DNA from: G963664115 sp965263045
Lineage (GTDB): Bacteria > Acidobacteriota > Terriglobia > 20CM-2-55-15
Assembly: GCA_965263045.1 (NCBI GenBank)
Contig: CBDHGK010000006.1
Location: forward strand, 1 to 64,000
Length of the DNA stretch: 64,000 nt
Direction of reading: 5' to 3'
Made by a program: the position numbers and the translations under genes. The notes under the pieces are model-generated. The model did no database searches and was not told where the DNA came from. It saw only the letters and a list, made by a program, of their open reading frames with translations. This document shows, piece after piece, positions 42,324-51,839 of this stretch (its first letter is position 1; each line of letters opens with the position of its first letter).

Positions 42324-42517
42324 CCCACAGCGCAGGCGCTCCTGTCGGGCATGGGGTTCTTCATCGTCGGCGTGGCGCTCGCCGGGGGCTGTGTGAGGGT
42401 CGTCGTCGAGGTCGGATCGGGCGTCGGAACGGCGACCAAAAGATGATCCAGAAGGGCACGTATGGATCATCTGTCCGACTGAGGCGTTACCAACAGGTTC
42501 AAGTGATCGTCGCAACA

Positions 42518-42905
42518 CTACTCTCGGGGTAAGCGTAGGTAGGCGTCAAGGACTTCGGCAGGTGTCTTCCATCCGAGAGTCTTGCGGGGGCGACTGTTCA
42601 GAGCAGAGGCGACAGCTTCGAGATCGTCGCGGGAGTGCCTCGACAGGTCGGTACCCTTCGGGAAGTACTGGCGCAGCAAACCGTTGGTGTTCTCGTTCGG
42701 ACCGCGCTGCCAGGGGCTATGGGGGTCGCAGAAGAAGATCCCCAGGCCGGTGTCGACGCGAAGTTGGGTGTGTTGCGCCATCTCGGCCCCCTGGTCCCAG
42801 GTCAGTGTTCGGCGAATCTGTTCTGGGAGCTTAGTGATCGATGGCGCGATGGCGTCTCGGACAGCTTTGGCGCCGGGATCGCGGCCCGGGCCGGACCGTT
42901 CTTGA
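42518..42905 (-). pseudogene. IS30-family transposase C-terminal fragment
   Basis: The minus-strand frame reads DAIAPSITKLPEQIRRTLTW, DQGAEMAQHTQ, then CDPHSPWQRGPNENTNGLLR and RPRKTLGWKTPAEVL, the IS30 catalytic C-terminus with its D and E residues. The N-terminal HTH and first Asp are missing. No terminal repeats seen. Confidence 0.85.
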
Positions 42906-42920
42906 CCGACCTGATCGGGA

Positions 42921-43493
42921 TTAGGCTGTGTCGTGGGCTAAGGAGGACTGTTGGAGCCGCTGCCAGCCATTAGCCTCCGCAGCCAGTACGATGCGCGCAC
43001 ACGCTTCCGCGTCGGAACCAGCGTCGTGGTGACGTAACGGGATCCGAAGTCGACGGCAAACATCGGGTAACCTAGTCGGGTAGATTCCCCACTGGGTGCG
43101 GGCAAGCTGGACCGTACAGGTGAACGGAACCCGAGGCACCCGGATACCATACGTGGCGCAACATGCGTGGAGGATACTACTGTCGAACGGCGCGTTGTGG
43201 GCAGCGATGAACTCAGCGTTGTCGATCCACGCTTGCAGGGTGGGCCAGAGTTCGCCAAAGGTGGGCGAGGCGCGCACGTCCTGCCACCGGAGGCCATGGA
43301 TACCAGTGAACGCTAACTGCGCGTCAGGCGGCCGGATCAGGAACGACCGAGTGACCTCGATCCGGCCACACCGAACTGCGGTTAGGCCGACCGCACAGGC
43401 GCTGTTACGGCGGTGATTAGCGGTTTCGAAGTCGATCGCGACAAAGGAACTCACGGTGATTTCCAGCGATGAAGCCAGCCCCGACAGAAGCAT
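42921..43493 (-). CDS. DnaQ-like 3'-5' exonuclease (DEDDh)
   Basis: 190 residues. ExoI FVAIDFETANHRRNSACAVG, ExoII AHNAPFDSSILHACC, ExoIII HHDAGSDAEACARIVL give the DEDDh set. It is similar in size to the stand-alone epsilon-like exonucleases found in many bacteria. It may be cargo or part of a defence/repair gene. The upstream minus-strand start ATG 43493 is preceded by no clear ribosome binding site; GTG or ATG downstream are possible. Confidence 0.8.
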   Translation of the reverse strand: MLLSGLASSLEITVSSFVAIDFETANHRRNSACAVGLTAVRCGRIEVTRSFLIRPPDAQLAFTGIHGLRWQDVRASPTFGELWPTLQAWIDNAEFIAAHNAPFDSSILHACCATYGIRVPRVPFTCTVQLARTQWGIYPTRLPDVCRRLRIPLRHHDAGSDAEACARIVLAAEANGWQRLQQSSLAHDTA

Positions 43494-43661
43494 AGCACGG
43501 GCTGGGTCAAAGTCACCGCATAGGCAAGGAACGATTGGTGCGGGCTAGCTCAGTCCTGTCGACCACCTGATCTATGTTGCTGCCGTCGCCGAGGCACCGG
43601 GATCGGTCTTCATGATCCCGCACCCGGAACAACGCGTCGGTATGAGATCGCGGGTTTTCAT

Positions 43662-44190
43662 ATGAAAATTAACACTGCAATCGAGCGAGCATTACAGAAT
43701 ATTGCCAAGTTTGGCGATACGGACATCTTTCCCTTCTTATTCGAGCGCCACATGTTCTACGATTGCCCATCGGAGTGCGCGGCCCTTCTTCGAGAAATAC
43801 ACGATAACTTTGACGCTCATCTCAGCGATCGCCCACCGACAACACATGAGAGCCTGACACAGGTTGGGTACACGGGTTTTCGCTGGGCGACTCAAATCGA
43901 GCCTTTCTGGAACGCTTATTATTTGGCGCTAGTGATCTATTTGGCCAACCAAATAGAGGACAAGCGAATTCCCACTGACGATCGTGTTATCTTTTCTTAT
44001 CGATACCAGTGGTCCGAAGACGAGCACAAGCTTTTCGGCGACAGCACGTGGAATGACTATCGGAAACGATGTGTTGAGTTGTCGCGCGAAACCGGCTTTG
44101 TTGTCTTAACAGACATTGCGGACTTCTATCCGCGCATTTACCACCATCGCCTTGAGAATGAACTAGACCGGCTTCTCGGCCTCTTGTCCG
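43662..44190 (+). pseudogene. N-terminal part of a defence-type reverse transcriptase
   Basis: Begins MKINTAIERALQNIAKFGDT and reads ERHMFYDCPSECAALLREIH, QIEPFWNAYYLALVIYL, then GFVVLTDIADFYPRIYHHRL, the palm motif A region of retron/Abi-like RTs. The open frame goes on to 44366 but loses RT character after LENELDRL (about 44180), with no YxDD motif. The gene is truncated by recombination. RTs of this kind act in anti-phage defence in other bacteria; this copy should be inactive. Confidence 0.7.
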
Positions 44191-44209
44191 CGAGGTTGTT
44201 CTCTGGATA

Positions 44210-44770
44210 TTGGGACCCACACGGGCTCCATGGTCGGGCAGGGAAGAACAAACAAACACCCGAGAAGGGGGCGCTGTTTTTGGATCAGCAGCCGCGTTGG
44301 CGGCGATTTATTGGGGAATCGTGGGGCGTCAGCAGCTGTATTTTGAGCCGATCAACCCGAATCTAGTGTTGTTGCTCGATACGCTGATAATACCCATTGC
44401 TTTGTCGGTGTTGTTGCTCCTGTTTGGTCGGGTTGCCGACTTAAATGCAGTTTTTCAGACACTCAGTTGGCTCTATCGCGCATGGACGTTGCAACTCCTC
44501 TTGATCTGGTTTTGGGCACTGGTTCTCAAGCAATCCGATATCTTGTCAGCTGACGAGGGTCCGGTAGTTACTGACTTTCCCGTAGTTTTAGTCGTTACGG
44601 CAATAACAGTATCTGCCCTGACTGCGGTGAGCATGCGTCGGGGAGATGAGAGTTGGAAAAACATTCTGTCCGCGTGGGCAGTCTATTGTTTAGCGACATT
44701 TGTTTCTTGGATGCTCCGCATACCAACCGTCGGGGCCACTGCCTGGTGGGCTCCGGACATCGGCCTGTAG
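44210..44770 (+). CDS. Polytopic membrane protein, 5' end probably truncated
   Basis: 186 codons as read. Four to five hydrophobic helices (ALAAIYWGIVG, VLLLDTLIIPIALSVLLLLF, LQLLLIWFWALVL, VVLVVTAITVSALTAVSM, WAVYCLATFVSWML). The first 25 residues are not protein-like and overlap the RT fragment in another frame, so the true start is lost at the recombination junction. Family not recognised. Confidence 0.5.
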   Translation: MGPTRAPWSGREEQTNTREGGAVFGSAAALAAIYWGIVGRQQLYFEPINPNLVLLLDTLIIPIALSVLLLLFGRVADLNAVFQTLSWLYRAWTLQLLLIWFWALVLKQSDILSADEGPVVTDFPVVLVVTAITVSALTAVSMRRGDESWKNILSAWAVYCLATFVSWMLRIPTVGATAWWAPDIGL

Positions 44771-45310
44771 TTAGCGGTTGTGTTGCACACTTTGGCCGAT
44801 GGCAGCTGGCAACTTGAAGAGATCATGAAAAATACAATTTGAGGTTGCCCCGATTTCGTGGACATGTTAACGCTTCCGGGTTCACGTCATGACATTGACA
44901 TCGTCGTCGTTGCCCGTGGGCGGTGGGGGGCACGTGCAGCGTGGGGTCCAACGGCCCTGTGGTCGCCTGAAGGGCGTCCACAGGGCGGGCATGGAGTCGT
45001 TTCGAATTCCAACGGCGACCGATAGCCCAGAGCCGAATGACGCATCATGGGAGAATCTGCGTGTGATCGATGGCTTGGGACTGAGTAAGTGTTCTTGGTT
45101 GACCGAGGTCTGGCAAGCGTTACGCTTGAGCTATGCCCAAGGTGGCGTAGCGGAATACTGCCTGAGTGAGCAATTCGGTCAGACACTAGGAGCCTGTCGG
45201 CAATTGGCTCCCTCGAAGCAAGAATCAACAACTTACGAGCCATCCCTGGTCTGTAAGTTGTTGATGTTTGGTTGCAGACTTCTTATTCTCGACAGACTCC
45301 TAGTGGATAG
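44771..45310. other. Intergenic stretch with IS6-like end fragment
   Basis: 44785-44842 (TTGGCCGATGGCAGCTGG, GAAGAGATCATGAA) matches the start of the IS6-like remnant at 62068-62112. The remaining bases hold an open frame (44889-45314) with no recognisable product and weak coding character. Confidence 0.5.
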
Positions 45311-45985
45311 ATGACACGTCCGAAGAGTAGGCGTCCCAAACGGTCGAAGAGATCTAGCGGCCGGAAGCCAAGGGGAGCGAATCAGGAGACCAAGACAGGG
45401 CAAGCCCGATTGAAAGGCGAATGGGTAAAGATCGAGTGGCGCAATCAGGAAGGAAAGCTGATGTTGCCGAGACGCGGTGTGGTCGCGACTGGGCTGCGCA
45501 GGTATGACCCTAAACAACACACTGACCTTGCGCTATTGGTGCTCCCGGAGTACGCGCCCGCCGGCGCTTTGTTGGGCCAGTACAAGCTCTACGACATCAG
45601 CCGCCTCGATATGAATGGTTGGAGACGGCGAGCGCTTATCACCGTTGAGATTCCGCCAACAAACGGACACGAGGAGGAGTGGTTCAGTGCATACGCCGGG
45701 CAGAGACTGAGCATTGTTGAAGGCGAGGATGGCGGCAAGTCGGCGTGCGAGATGAAAGTGAAGGCAACTGCCTTCGACAAGAAGGTGATCTCCAGTGCCG
45801 CTGACAGTCGTGACGAACGGCGCCTGTACGAGGCACGGCTGGAGTCGAAGGAGCTTTGGCGATCGGCGTTTCGTCGTCATAAGAAGGAGTTGGCCAAGGC
45901 CCTCTTCATCGGCGCGAAGTGGACCCTGTTCACCGCAGTTGGTGCCGCAATCGTCTTTGCGGTGCAACAGCTACTGAAGCCGTAG
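45311..45985 (+). CDS. Hypothetical protein with C-terminal membrane anchor
   Basis: 224 residues. Basic N-terminus (RPKSRRPKRSKRSSGRKPRG), a central beta-rich domain (WVKIEWRNQEGKLMLPRRGV, LALLVLPEYAPAGALLGQYK), a helical segment and a C-terminal transmembrane helix (WTLFTAVGAAIVFAVQQLL). Family not recognised. It is lone cargo between IS remnants. Confidence 0.6.
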   Translation: MTRPKSRRPKRSKRSSGRKPRGANQETKTGQARLKGEWVKIEWRNQEGKLMLPRRGVVATGLRRYDPKQHTDLALLVLPEYAPAGALLGQYKLYDISRLDMNGWRRRALITVEIPPTNGHEEEWFSAYAGQRLSIVEGEDGGKSACEMKVKATAFDKKVISSAADSRDERRLYEARLESKELWRSAFRRHKKELAKALFIGAKWTLFTAVGAAIVFAVQQLLKP

Positions 45986-46074
45986 CTCGGGACTTTAGGT
46001 CGCCCCGCAGGTGTGGCGTGAAGGCGAGAGACGAGGGGGCGGTGACACCCCGCTGCATGCGGAGGCGGTATTCG

Positions 46075-46207
46075 GGGCACTGTCAAATTAACTGATTTCC
46101 TGAAGATTCCACTGATCGACATGCCATCTAAGTCGCTGATTTATCGTGTTTTCTAGAATTGATTTCGCGTCGAAAAAGAGTGAATTCCGGCTAACTTGAC
46201 AGTGCCC
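46075..46207. mobile_element. 133-bp MITE-like element with 12-bp terminal inverted repeats
   Basis: GGGCACTGTCAA (46075-46086) and TTGACAGTGCCC (46196-46207) are perfect complements flanking non-coding, AT-richer DNA. The ends resemble IS6-family termini of the GGCACTGT type. It sits 8 bases from the intact IS6 element, whose own ends differ. Confidence 0.55.
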
Positions 46208-46214
46208 TTGCTGG

Positions 46215-47042
46215 GGTTCTGGTGCAGATAGGCACGGGAATTGGCGATAATGGGATATGGCGCATCGCAAAACGGAACGGAATCCTCTATTTGCTGGACG
46301 TTGGTTCGAAGACGACATCATTCTCCTCTGCCTGCGCTGGTATTTTCGCTTCAAACTGAGTTACCGAGACCTGGTCGTGATTTTAGGTGAGCGGGGTTTA
46401 TCGATTTCGCACACCACGATCTTGCGTTGGGTGGTTCGCTATGCCGAAACCTGCGAGAAGCGTTGGCGGCGATTCGAGCGACCGGTGGGTGGGAGCTGGC
46501 GAGTCGATGAAACGTTTATAAAGGTGCGGGGCCAGTTGATGTACCTGTATCGAGCCGTGGACGGACAGGGCAACACCGTGGAGTTCTTTCTCAGTCGAAC
46601 ACGGGGCATCGCGGCGGCGAAGGCATTCTTTCGCAAGGCACTGAAGCATCATCAGGAGCCTCATAGCATCACTCTGGATGGCCACCGGCCGAGCCATAGC
46701 GCGCTGCGGCGCATGGGAATGAACGGGGAGTTCAACTTCCGAGGCCCGAACCCGGTGACAATTCGCTGCTGTCAATACCTGAACAACGTTGTGGAGCAGG
46801 ACCACCGCCGGGTGAAGGGGCGATTGCGATCGATGTTGGGATTCAAGACGTTCTACAATGCGCGGCGCGTCATTATCGGCATCGAGCTGGCGCAGAAGAT
46901 TCACAAACGCCAGTTCGCAATTCCGATCCCATGGCGGTCAAATCCCGCCCTGATCTGGCGTAACGTCATGGCCGCATAGTCTGCATCGCCGGAGCGCACT
47001 CCTGAGTCTTATCGCTCTGACAATCCTATCTGCACCAGAACC
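46215..47042 (+). mobile_element. IS6-family insertion sequence
   Basis: Perfect 18-bp terminal inverted repeats: GGTTCTGGTGCAGATAGG (46215-46232) and CCTATCTGCACCAGAACC (47025-47042). 828 bp with one full transposase gene, the normal IS6 size. No 8-bp target duplication is visible, as expected after IS6-mediated cointegration or deletion. Confidence 0.9.
46257..46979 (+). CDS. IS6-family DDE transposase
   Basis: 240 residues. ILLCLRWYFRFKLSYRDLVV (HTH), WRVDETFIKVRGQLMYLYRA (D), SITLDGHRPSHSAL (D), YLNNVVEQDHRRVKGRLRSM (E). Looks intact. Confidence 0.93.
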   Translation: MAHRKTERNPLFAGRWFEDDIILLCLRWYFRFKLSYRDLVVILGERGLSISHTTILRWVVRYAETCEKRWRRFERPVGGSWRVDETFIKVRGQLMYLYRAVDGQGNTVEFFLSRTRGIAAAKAFFRKALKHHQEPHSITLDGHRPSHSALRRMGMNGEFNFRGPNPVTIRCCQYLNNVVEQDHRRVKGRLRSMLGFKTFYNARRVIIGIELAQKIHKRQFAIPIPWRSNPALIWRNVMAA

Positions 47043-47047
47043 TTGCC

Positions 47048-47290
47048 ATGCGAAAGGTGCAGTTACGCGAGGCCAAGACCAATCTGTCGGCACTTGTGGA
47101 AGAGGCTGCTCACGGTGAAACAGCGGTCATCACCCGCCATGGCAAGCCCCGGGCCGTCATCCTGGGGATTGATGAGTGGAATCGTCTCCGCCGGGTGCCG
47201 TCCTTCGGCCGGTTGCTGTTGTCCTCGCCCTTGGAAGAAGGAAGCCTGCCGCCGCGTGACACAAGCCCATCACGGGATGTCGCGCTTTAG
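47048..47290 (+). CDS. Phd/YefM-type antitoxin
   Basis: 80 residues. MRKVQLREAKTNLSALVEEA, TAVITRHGKPRAVILGIDEW is the Phd/YefM fold. It begins 6 bases after the IS6 end, so its native promoter may have been replaced by the IS. It pairs with the PIN toxin 9 bases downstream. Confidence 0.9.
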   Translation: MRKVQLREAKTNLSALVEEAAHGETAVITRHGKPRAVILGIDEWNRLRRVPSFGRLLLSSPLEEGSLPPRDTSPSRDVAL

Positions 47291-47299
47291 GAACGCCTC

Positions 47300-47734
47300 T
47301 TGTACTTGGTAGACACTAACGTGCTATCGTCCGGGGCTCCTGGCCGCCCCGAACGATCCGCGGCATTAGTCACATGGATGGACACGCATTCGGACGGTCT
47401 TTTCTTATCGGCGGTGACCGTGGCCGAAATTTCCGACGGGATTGCTAAGATGGAACGGACCGGGTCCGCTTCCAGGGCTGAGGCTCTCGGGGATTGGCTT
47501 GAACTTGTGCTCCATCTCTACGGGGAACGGGTGCTACCGTTCGATGTCGCGGCGGCTCGCCTGGCGGGGACATTGATGGACAAGGCGCGTGCGACGGGGC
47601 ATTCGCCTGGCTTTGCCGATGTCGCTATCGCGGCCACGGCCGGGAGCCATAGCCTGACCGTTCTGACGCGCAACCTGCGCCATTTTGTCCCCTTGGGTAT
47701 CCCGGCGACCGACCCCTTCGAAAGACTGCCTTGA
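47300..47734 (+). CDS. vapC: VapC-type PIN-domain toxin
   Basis: 144 residues, TTG start (MYLVDTNVLSSGAPGRPERS). PIN acidic residues: D in LVDTNVLS, E in TVAEISDGIAKME and D in GFADVAIAATAGSH, with VLTRNLRHF at the end. PIN toxins are RNases. A standard VapC paired with a Phd-type antitoxin. Confidence 0.9.
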   Translation: MYLVDTNVLSSGAPGRPERSAALVTWMDTHSDGLFLSAVTVAEISDGIAKMERTGSASRAEALGDWLELVLHLYGERVLPFDVAAARLAGTLMDKARATGHSPGFADVAIAATAGSHSLTVLTRNLRHFVPLGIPATDPFERLP

Positions 47735-47934
47735 CCCGGTGACCCTCTCTACGACGGGGCGAGCGAGCATCGCACGAAGGCGGTGTTTCCACTGGCGTGG
47801 GCGGTAAGGCGCGCGTGATTGGACGCTCCGGAAGGTCAATGAGATGGGGGGCGCCGATGGAAGAAGGCGGCGGGATACCATCACTGGACGGAGAATGCCT
47901 TCTTCCGGTACGCCTCGCGGGTGATTGAATCACG

Positions 47935-50379
47935 ATGGAGAAGAAAAGCCTCAGCGAACGCGACATCTGCACCAAATTCATCACACCGGCCCTGCGAAAG
48001 GCCGGGTGGGACGAGATGGCGCAAATCCGTGAAGAAGTCAGCTTCACCAGGGGCCGCATCATCGTGCGCGGCAAGCTAGTTAGCCGTGGCCGTGGCAAGC
48101 GGGCCGACTACATTCTGTATTACAAGCCCAACATCCCCGTCGCCCTGATCGAGGCCAAGGACAATACCCATGCCATCGGCGACGGCATGCAGCAGGGACT
48201 GGACTACGCTGAGACCCTGCATATCCCATTCGTGTTTTCCTCCAATGGCGACGGCTTTGTCTTCCACGACCGGACGGGCGCGGCGGCCGAGCGGGAAAGC
48301 ACCCTCGGCCTTGACGCCTTCCCGCCACCCGGTGAGCTATGGGGGCGCTACCGTGCCTGGAAGGGGTTGACGCCCGAATCCGAATCCATCGTCCTTCAGG
48401 ACTACTTCGATGACAGCGGAGACAAGGCCCCGCGCTACTACCAGGTCAATGCGATCAACGCCACTATCGAGGCCATGGCCAAGGGCCGGGACCGCATCCT
48501 GCTGGTCATGGCGACCGGCACCGGCAAGACCTACACGGCGTTTCAGATCATCTGGCGGCTGTGGAAGGCGGGCCGTAAGAAGCGCATCCTGTTTCTGGCC
48601 GACCGCAACGTGTTGATCGACCAGACCATGGTCAACGACTTCCGGCCTTTCAAGGCGGCGATGACGAAGCTCTCGACACAGGCCGGGACCATCGAACGCG
48701 CGGATGATCCCTCCGGGGATCTAACCCGTGCCATTGAAGGGAAGCGGCGCATCGACACCGCCTATGAGGTCTATCTAGGCCTCTATCAGGCGATCACCGG
48801 GCCGGAAGACCAGCAGAAGATCTTCCGCGAGTTGTCGCCCAGCTTCTTCGATCTCATCGTGATCGACGAGTGCCATCGCGGCAGCGCTGCCGAGGATTCG
48901 GCATGGCGGGAGATTCTTGAATATTTCTCGTCGGGCACGCAGATCGGATTGACCGCCACGCCCAAGGAAACCCAATACGTTTCCAACATCCATTATTTCG
49001 GTGAGCCGGTCTATTCCTATTCCCTAAAACAGGGCATCCAGGACGGTTTCCTTGCCCCCTACAAGGTCATCAAGGTACATATTGACCGCGATGTGGAAGG
49101 CTACCGCCCAGAGAAGGGGCAGCAGGATCGGGACGGCATGGAGGTCGAGGACCGTATCTACAACACCAGGGATTTTGACCGCACCATGGTTTTGGATGAT
49201 CGTACCCAACTCGTCGCCCAGAAAGTCACGGAGTTTTTGAAGGAAAGCGGGGACCGCTTCCAGAAAGCGATCGTTTTCTGCGTCGATCAGGAGCACGCCG
49301 CCCGGATGCGTCAGGCGCTTATCAACGAGAACGCCGACTTGGTGGAGTCGAACCACCGCTACGTCATGCGTATCACCGGTGCCGACACGGAAGGGCAGGG
49401 GCAACTCGGCAACTTCATCGACCCGGAATCCCGCTACCCCGTGCTGGTCACCACATCGCAGCTCCTTTCAACCGGCGTCGATGTCCAAACCTGCCGCCTC
49501 ATCGTGCTCGACCGCGCGGTCGGCTCCATGACCGAGTTCAAGCAGATCGTCGGGCGGGGCACCCGTGTGCATGAGGACACCCGCAAGTTCTACTTCACAC
49601 TGATGGACTTTCGGGGAGCGACCAATCATTTCGCCGATCCGGATTTCGATGGCGATCCGGTTCAGATTTACGAGCCTGGCGAAGACGATCCAATAACGCC
49701 ACCCGACGACATTCCACCCACGGATGAGGACCCCATACCGCCGGAACCGGCCGAAGACGAAACGATCATCGATGGCTCAAATGGGATGCCTCCGACAACC
49801 GACGGGACGGAGAGGAGCAAGGTTTATGTAGACGGGGTGGGCGCAACCATTGTCGCGGAAAGGGTGGAATACCTGGACGAGAACGGGAAGCTTGTCACTG
49901 AGTCCCTGCGCGACTTCACCAAGAGGGCGCTGAGGAAGCGCTTTGCAAGCCTTGACGCCTTCTTGAGGCGCTGGAAGGGCACCCAGCGTAAGCAGGCAAT
50001 TATCGAGGGGTTGAAGGCCGAGGGCCTGGACCTCGGCCTTATCAGCGAAGAATTGGGCAAAGATCTGGATCCCTTCGACCTGATTTGTCATGTCGCCTTC
50101 GACGCCAAACCATTAACACGGCGAGAGAGAGCGGAAAATGTCAAGAAACGGGATGTATTCAGCAAATACGGGGATCCGGCCCGCGCTGTACTCGACGCTC
50201 TGCTCGCCAAGTACGCCGACGAAGGGGTGATCAACCTGGAGGACACCAACGTGCTGCGCATCCCGCCTTTCACCGAACTCGGCACTCCTGTTCAGCTTAT
50301 CCAAGCCTTTGGCGGACGCGAGGGTTTCGTCGCGGCCGCCCATGATCTTCAATCCGCTCTCTATCGGGAGATCGTTTAA
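47935..50379 (+). CDS. hsdR: Type I restriction enzyme R subunit
   Basis: 814 residues. N-terminal PD-(D/E)xK nuclease (ADYILYYKPNIPVALIEAKD, about 57-76), SF2 helicase with ATGTGKT at about 193-199, DECH box (IVIDECHRGS, about 311) and QIVGRGTRVHEDTRKFY motif VI; a C-terminal coupling region. The R subunit cuts and translocates DNA in an R2M2S complex. First gene of an R-M-S operon. Confidence 0.93.
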   Translation: MEKKSLSERDICTKFITPALRKAGWDEMAQIREEVSFTRGRIIVRGKLVSRGRGKRADYILYYKPNIPVALIEAKDNTHAIGDGMQQGLDYAETLHIPFVFSSNGDGFVFHDRTGAAAERESTLGLDAFPPPGELWGRYRAWKGLTPESESIVLQDYFDDSGDKAPRYYQVNAINATIEAMAKGRDRILLVMATGTGKTYTAFQIIWRLWKAGRKKRILFLADRNVLIDQTMVNDFRPFKAAMTKLSTQAGTIERADDPSGDLTRAIEGKRRIDTAYEVYLGLYQAITGPEDQQKIFRELSPSFFDLIVIDECHRGSAAEDSAWREILEYFSSGTQIGLTATPKETQYVSNIHYFGEPVYSYSLKQGIQDGFLAPYKVIKVHIDRDVEGYRPEKGQQDRDGMEVEDRIYNTRDFDRTMVLDDRTQLVAQKVTEFLKESGDRFQKAIVFCVDQEHAARMRQALINENADLVESNHRYVMRITGADTEGQGQLGNFIDPESRYPVLVTTSQLLSTGVDVQTCRLIVLDRAVGSMTEFKQIVGRGTRVHEDTRKFYFTLMDFRGATNHFADPDFDGDPVQIYEPGEDDPITPPDDIPPTDEDPIPPEPAEDETIIDGSNGMPPTTDGTERSKVYVDGVGATIVAERVEYLDENGKLVTESLRDFTKRALRKRFASLDAFLRRWKGTQRKQAIIEGLKAEGLDLGLISEELGKDLDPFDLICHVAFDAKPLTRRERAENVKKRDVFSKYGDPARAVLDALLAKYADEGVINLEDTNVLRIPPFTELGTPVQLIQAFGGREGFVAAAHDLQSALYREIV

Positions 50380-50382
50380 CCC

Positions 50383-51839
50383 ATGTCCGTCCGCACCCTC
50401 GTCAAATCCATCCAGAACATCATGCGCCAGGACACCGGTGTCGATGGCGATGCCCAACGCATCAGCCAGCTTTGCTGGATGTTCTTCCTCAAGATCATTG
50501 ACGATCAGGACCAGGAACTGGAGTTGATGCGGCCGGCTACGCCTCGCCGATCCCCGCGCGCTATCAATGGCGTGCCTGGGCGGCCGATCCCGAGGGCATC
50601 ACCGGCGAGGCACTGCTTGCTTTCGTCGACGAAGACCTGTTTCCGTCCCTGAAAGCTCTTCAGGTGACAGGCCGCTCGGGGGATCGCCGCCGCGTTGTGC
50701 GGGCCGTGTTCGAGGATGCCTACAACTACATGAAGTCCGGTCAGTTGATGCGCCAGGTGGTCAACAAGATCAACGAGGTCGACTTCAACAACCTGAGCGA
50801 ACGCCAGCATTTCGGCGACATCTACGAACAGATCCTCAACGACCTGCAATCGGCGGGCAATGCCGGGGAGTACTACACGCCCCGCGCCGTCACCGCCTTC
50901 ATGGTCGACCGCACCGATCCCAAGCCTGGCGAGACCCTGTTCGACCCTGCCTGCGGCACCGGCGGCTTCCTGACCTGTTCTTTGCGCCACATGCGCGATC
51001 GCTACGTAAAGCGGCCCGAGGATGAGCAGACCATGCAGACAGCCCTGCGCGCCGTGGAGAAGAAGCAGCTTCCGCACATGCTTTGCGTCACCAACATGCT
51101 GTTGCACGGCATTGAGGACCCGGGCTTTGTCCGTCACGACAACACTCTGGCCCGGCCCTATATCGGCTGGGGGCAAAAGGACCGGGTCGATATCGTGCTC
51201 ACCAACCCGCCATTTGGCGGCAAGGAGGAGGACGGTATCGAGAGCAATTTCCCGCAACACTTCCGGACCAAGGAAACGGCGGATCTGTTCCTCGCCCTGA
51301 TCGTCCGCCTGTTGAAGCCGACCGGGCGCGCAGCCGTGGTCCTGCCCGATGGGTCGCTGTTCGGGGAGGGTGTCAAGACACGCCTCAAAGAACACCTGAT
51401 GGAGGAGTGCAACCTCCACACTATCGTCCGACTGCCAAATTCCGTGTTCCGTCCCTACGCCTCCATCGGCACCAACCTGCTGTTCTTCGAGAAGGGTGAG
51501 CCGACCGGGGACATCTGGTTCTACGAGCACCTCGTGCCTGAGGGCCAGAAGGCCTACTCCATGACCCGGCCGATCCGATTGGAGCATTTGCAGGTTTGTA
51601 TTGATTGGTGGGGTGGGGCACAGCGCGAGGGCCGGAAGGAGACCGAGCGCGCCTGGAGGGTGACGGCCGACGAGATCAAGGCGCGCGGCTACAACCTCGA
51701 CATCAAGAACCCGCATACGCAAGACGACGACCACGGCGACCCGGAGGAGCTTCTGGAGAAACTAAACGCCGCTGAGGCCGAAACGAAGGAATTGCGGAAC
51801 CGCTTGAAGACAAGCTTGGCCGAGGCGCTCATGCGATGA
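50383..51839 (+). pseudogene. hsdM: Type I methyltransferase M subunit with frameshift
   Basis: Residues 1-48 (MSVRTLVKSIQNIMRQDTGV, CWMFFLKIIDDQDQELELM) are in one frame. The sequence GYASPIPARYQWRAWAADPE and all that follows to 51839 is in another. The switch is at about 50530-50537 and needs a one-base change. The rest is a complete HsdM_N plus N6-adenine methyltransferase (DPACGTGGFL; DIVLTNPPFGG, catalytic NPPF). If real, no functional M subunit is made, and the whole type I complex is inactive. It overlaps hsdS by four bases. Confidence 0.88.

Noticed and set aside
44889..45314. 141-codon plus-strand open frame
   Set aside because: No recognisable product, poor start context and no internal motif; kept as intergenic.
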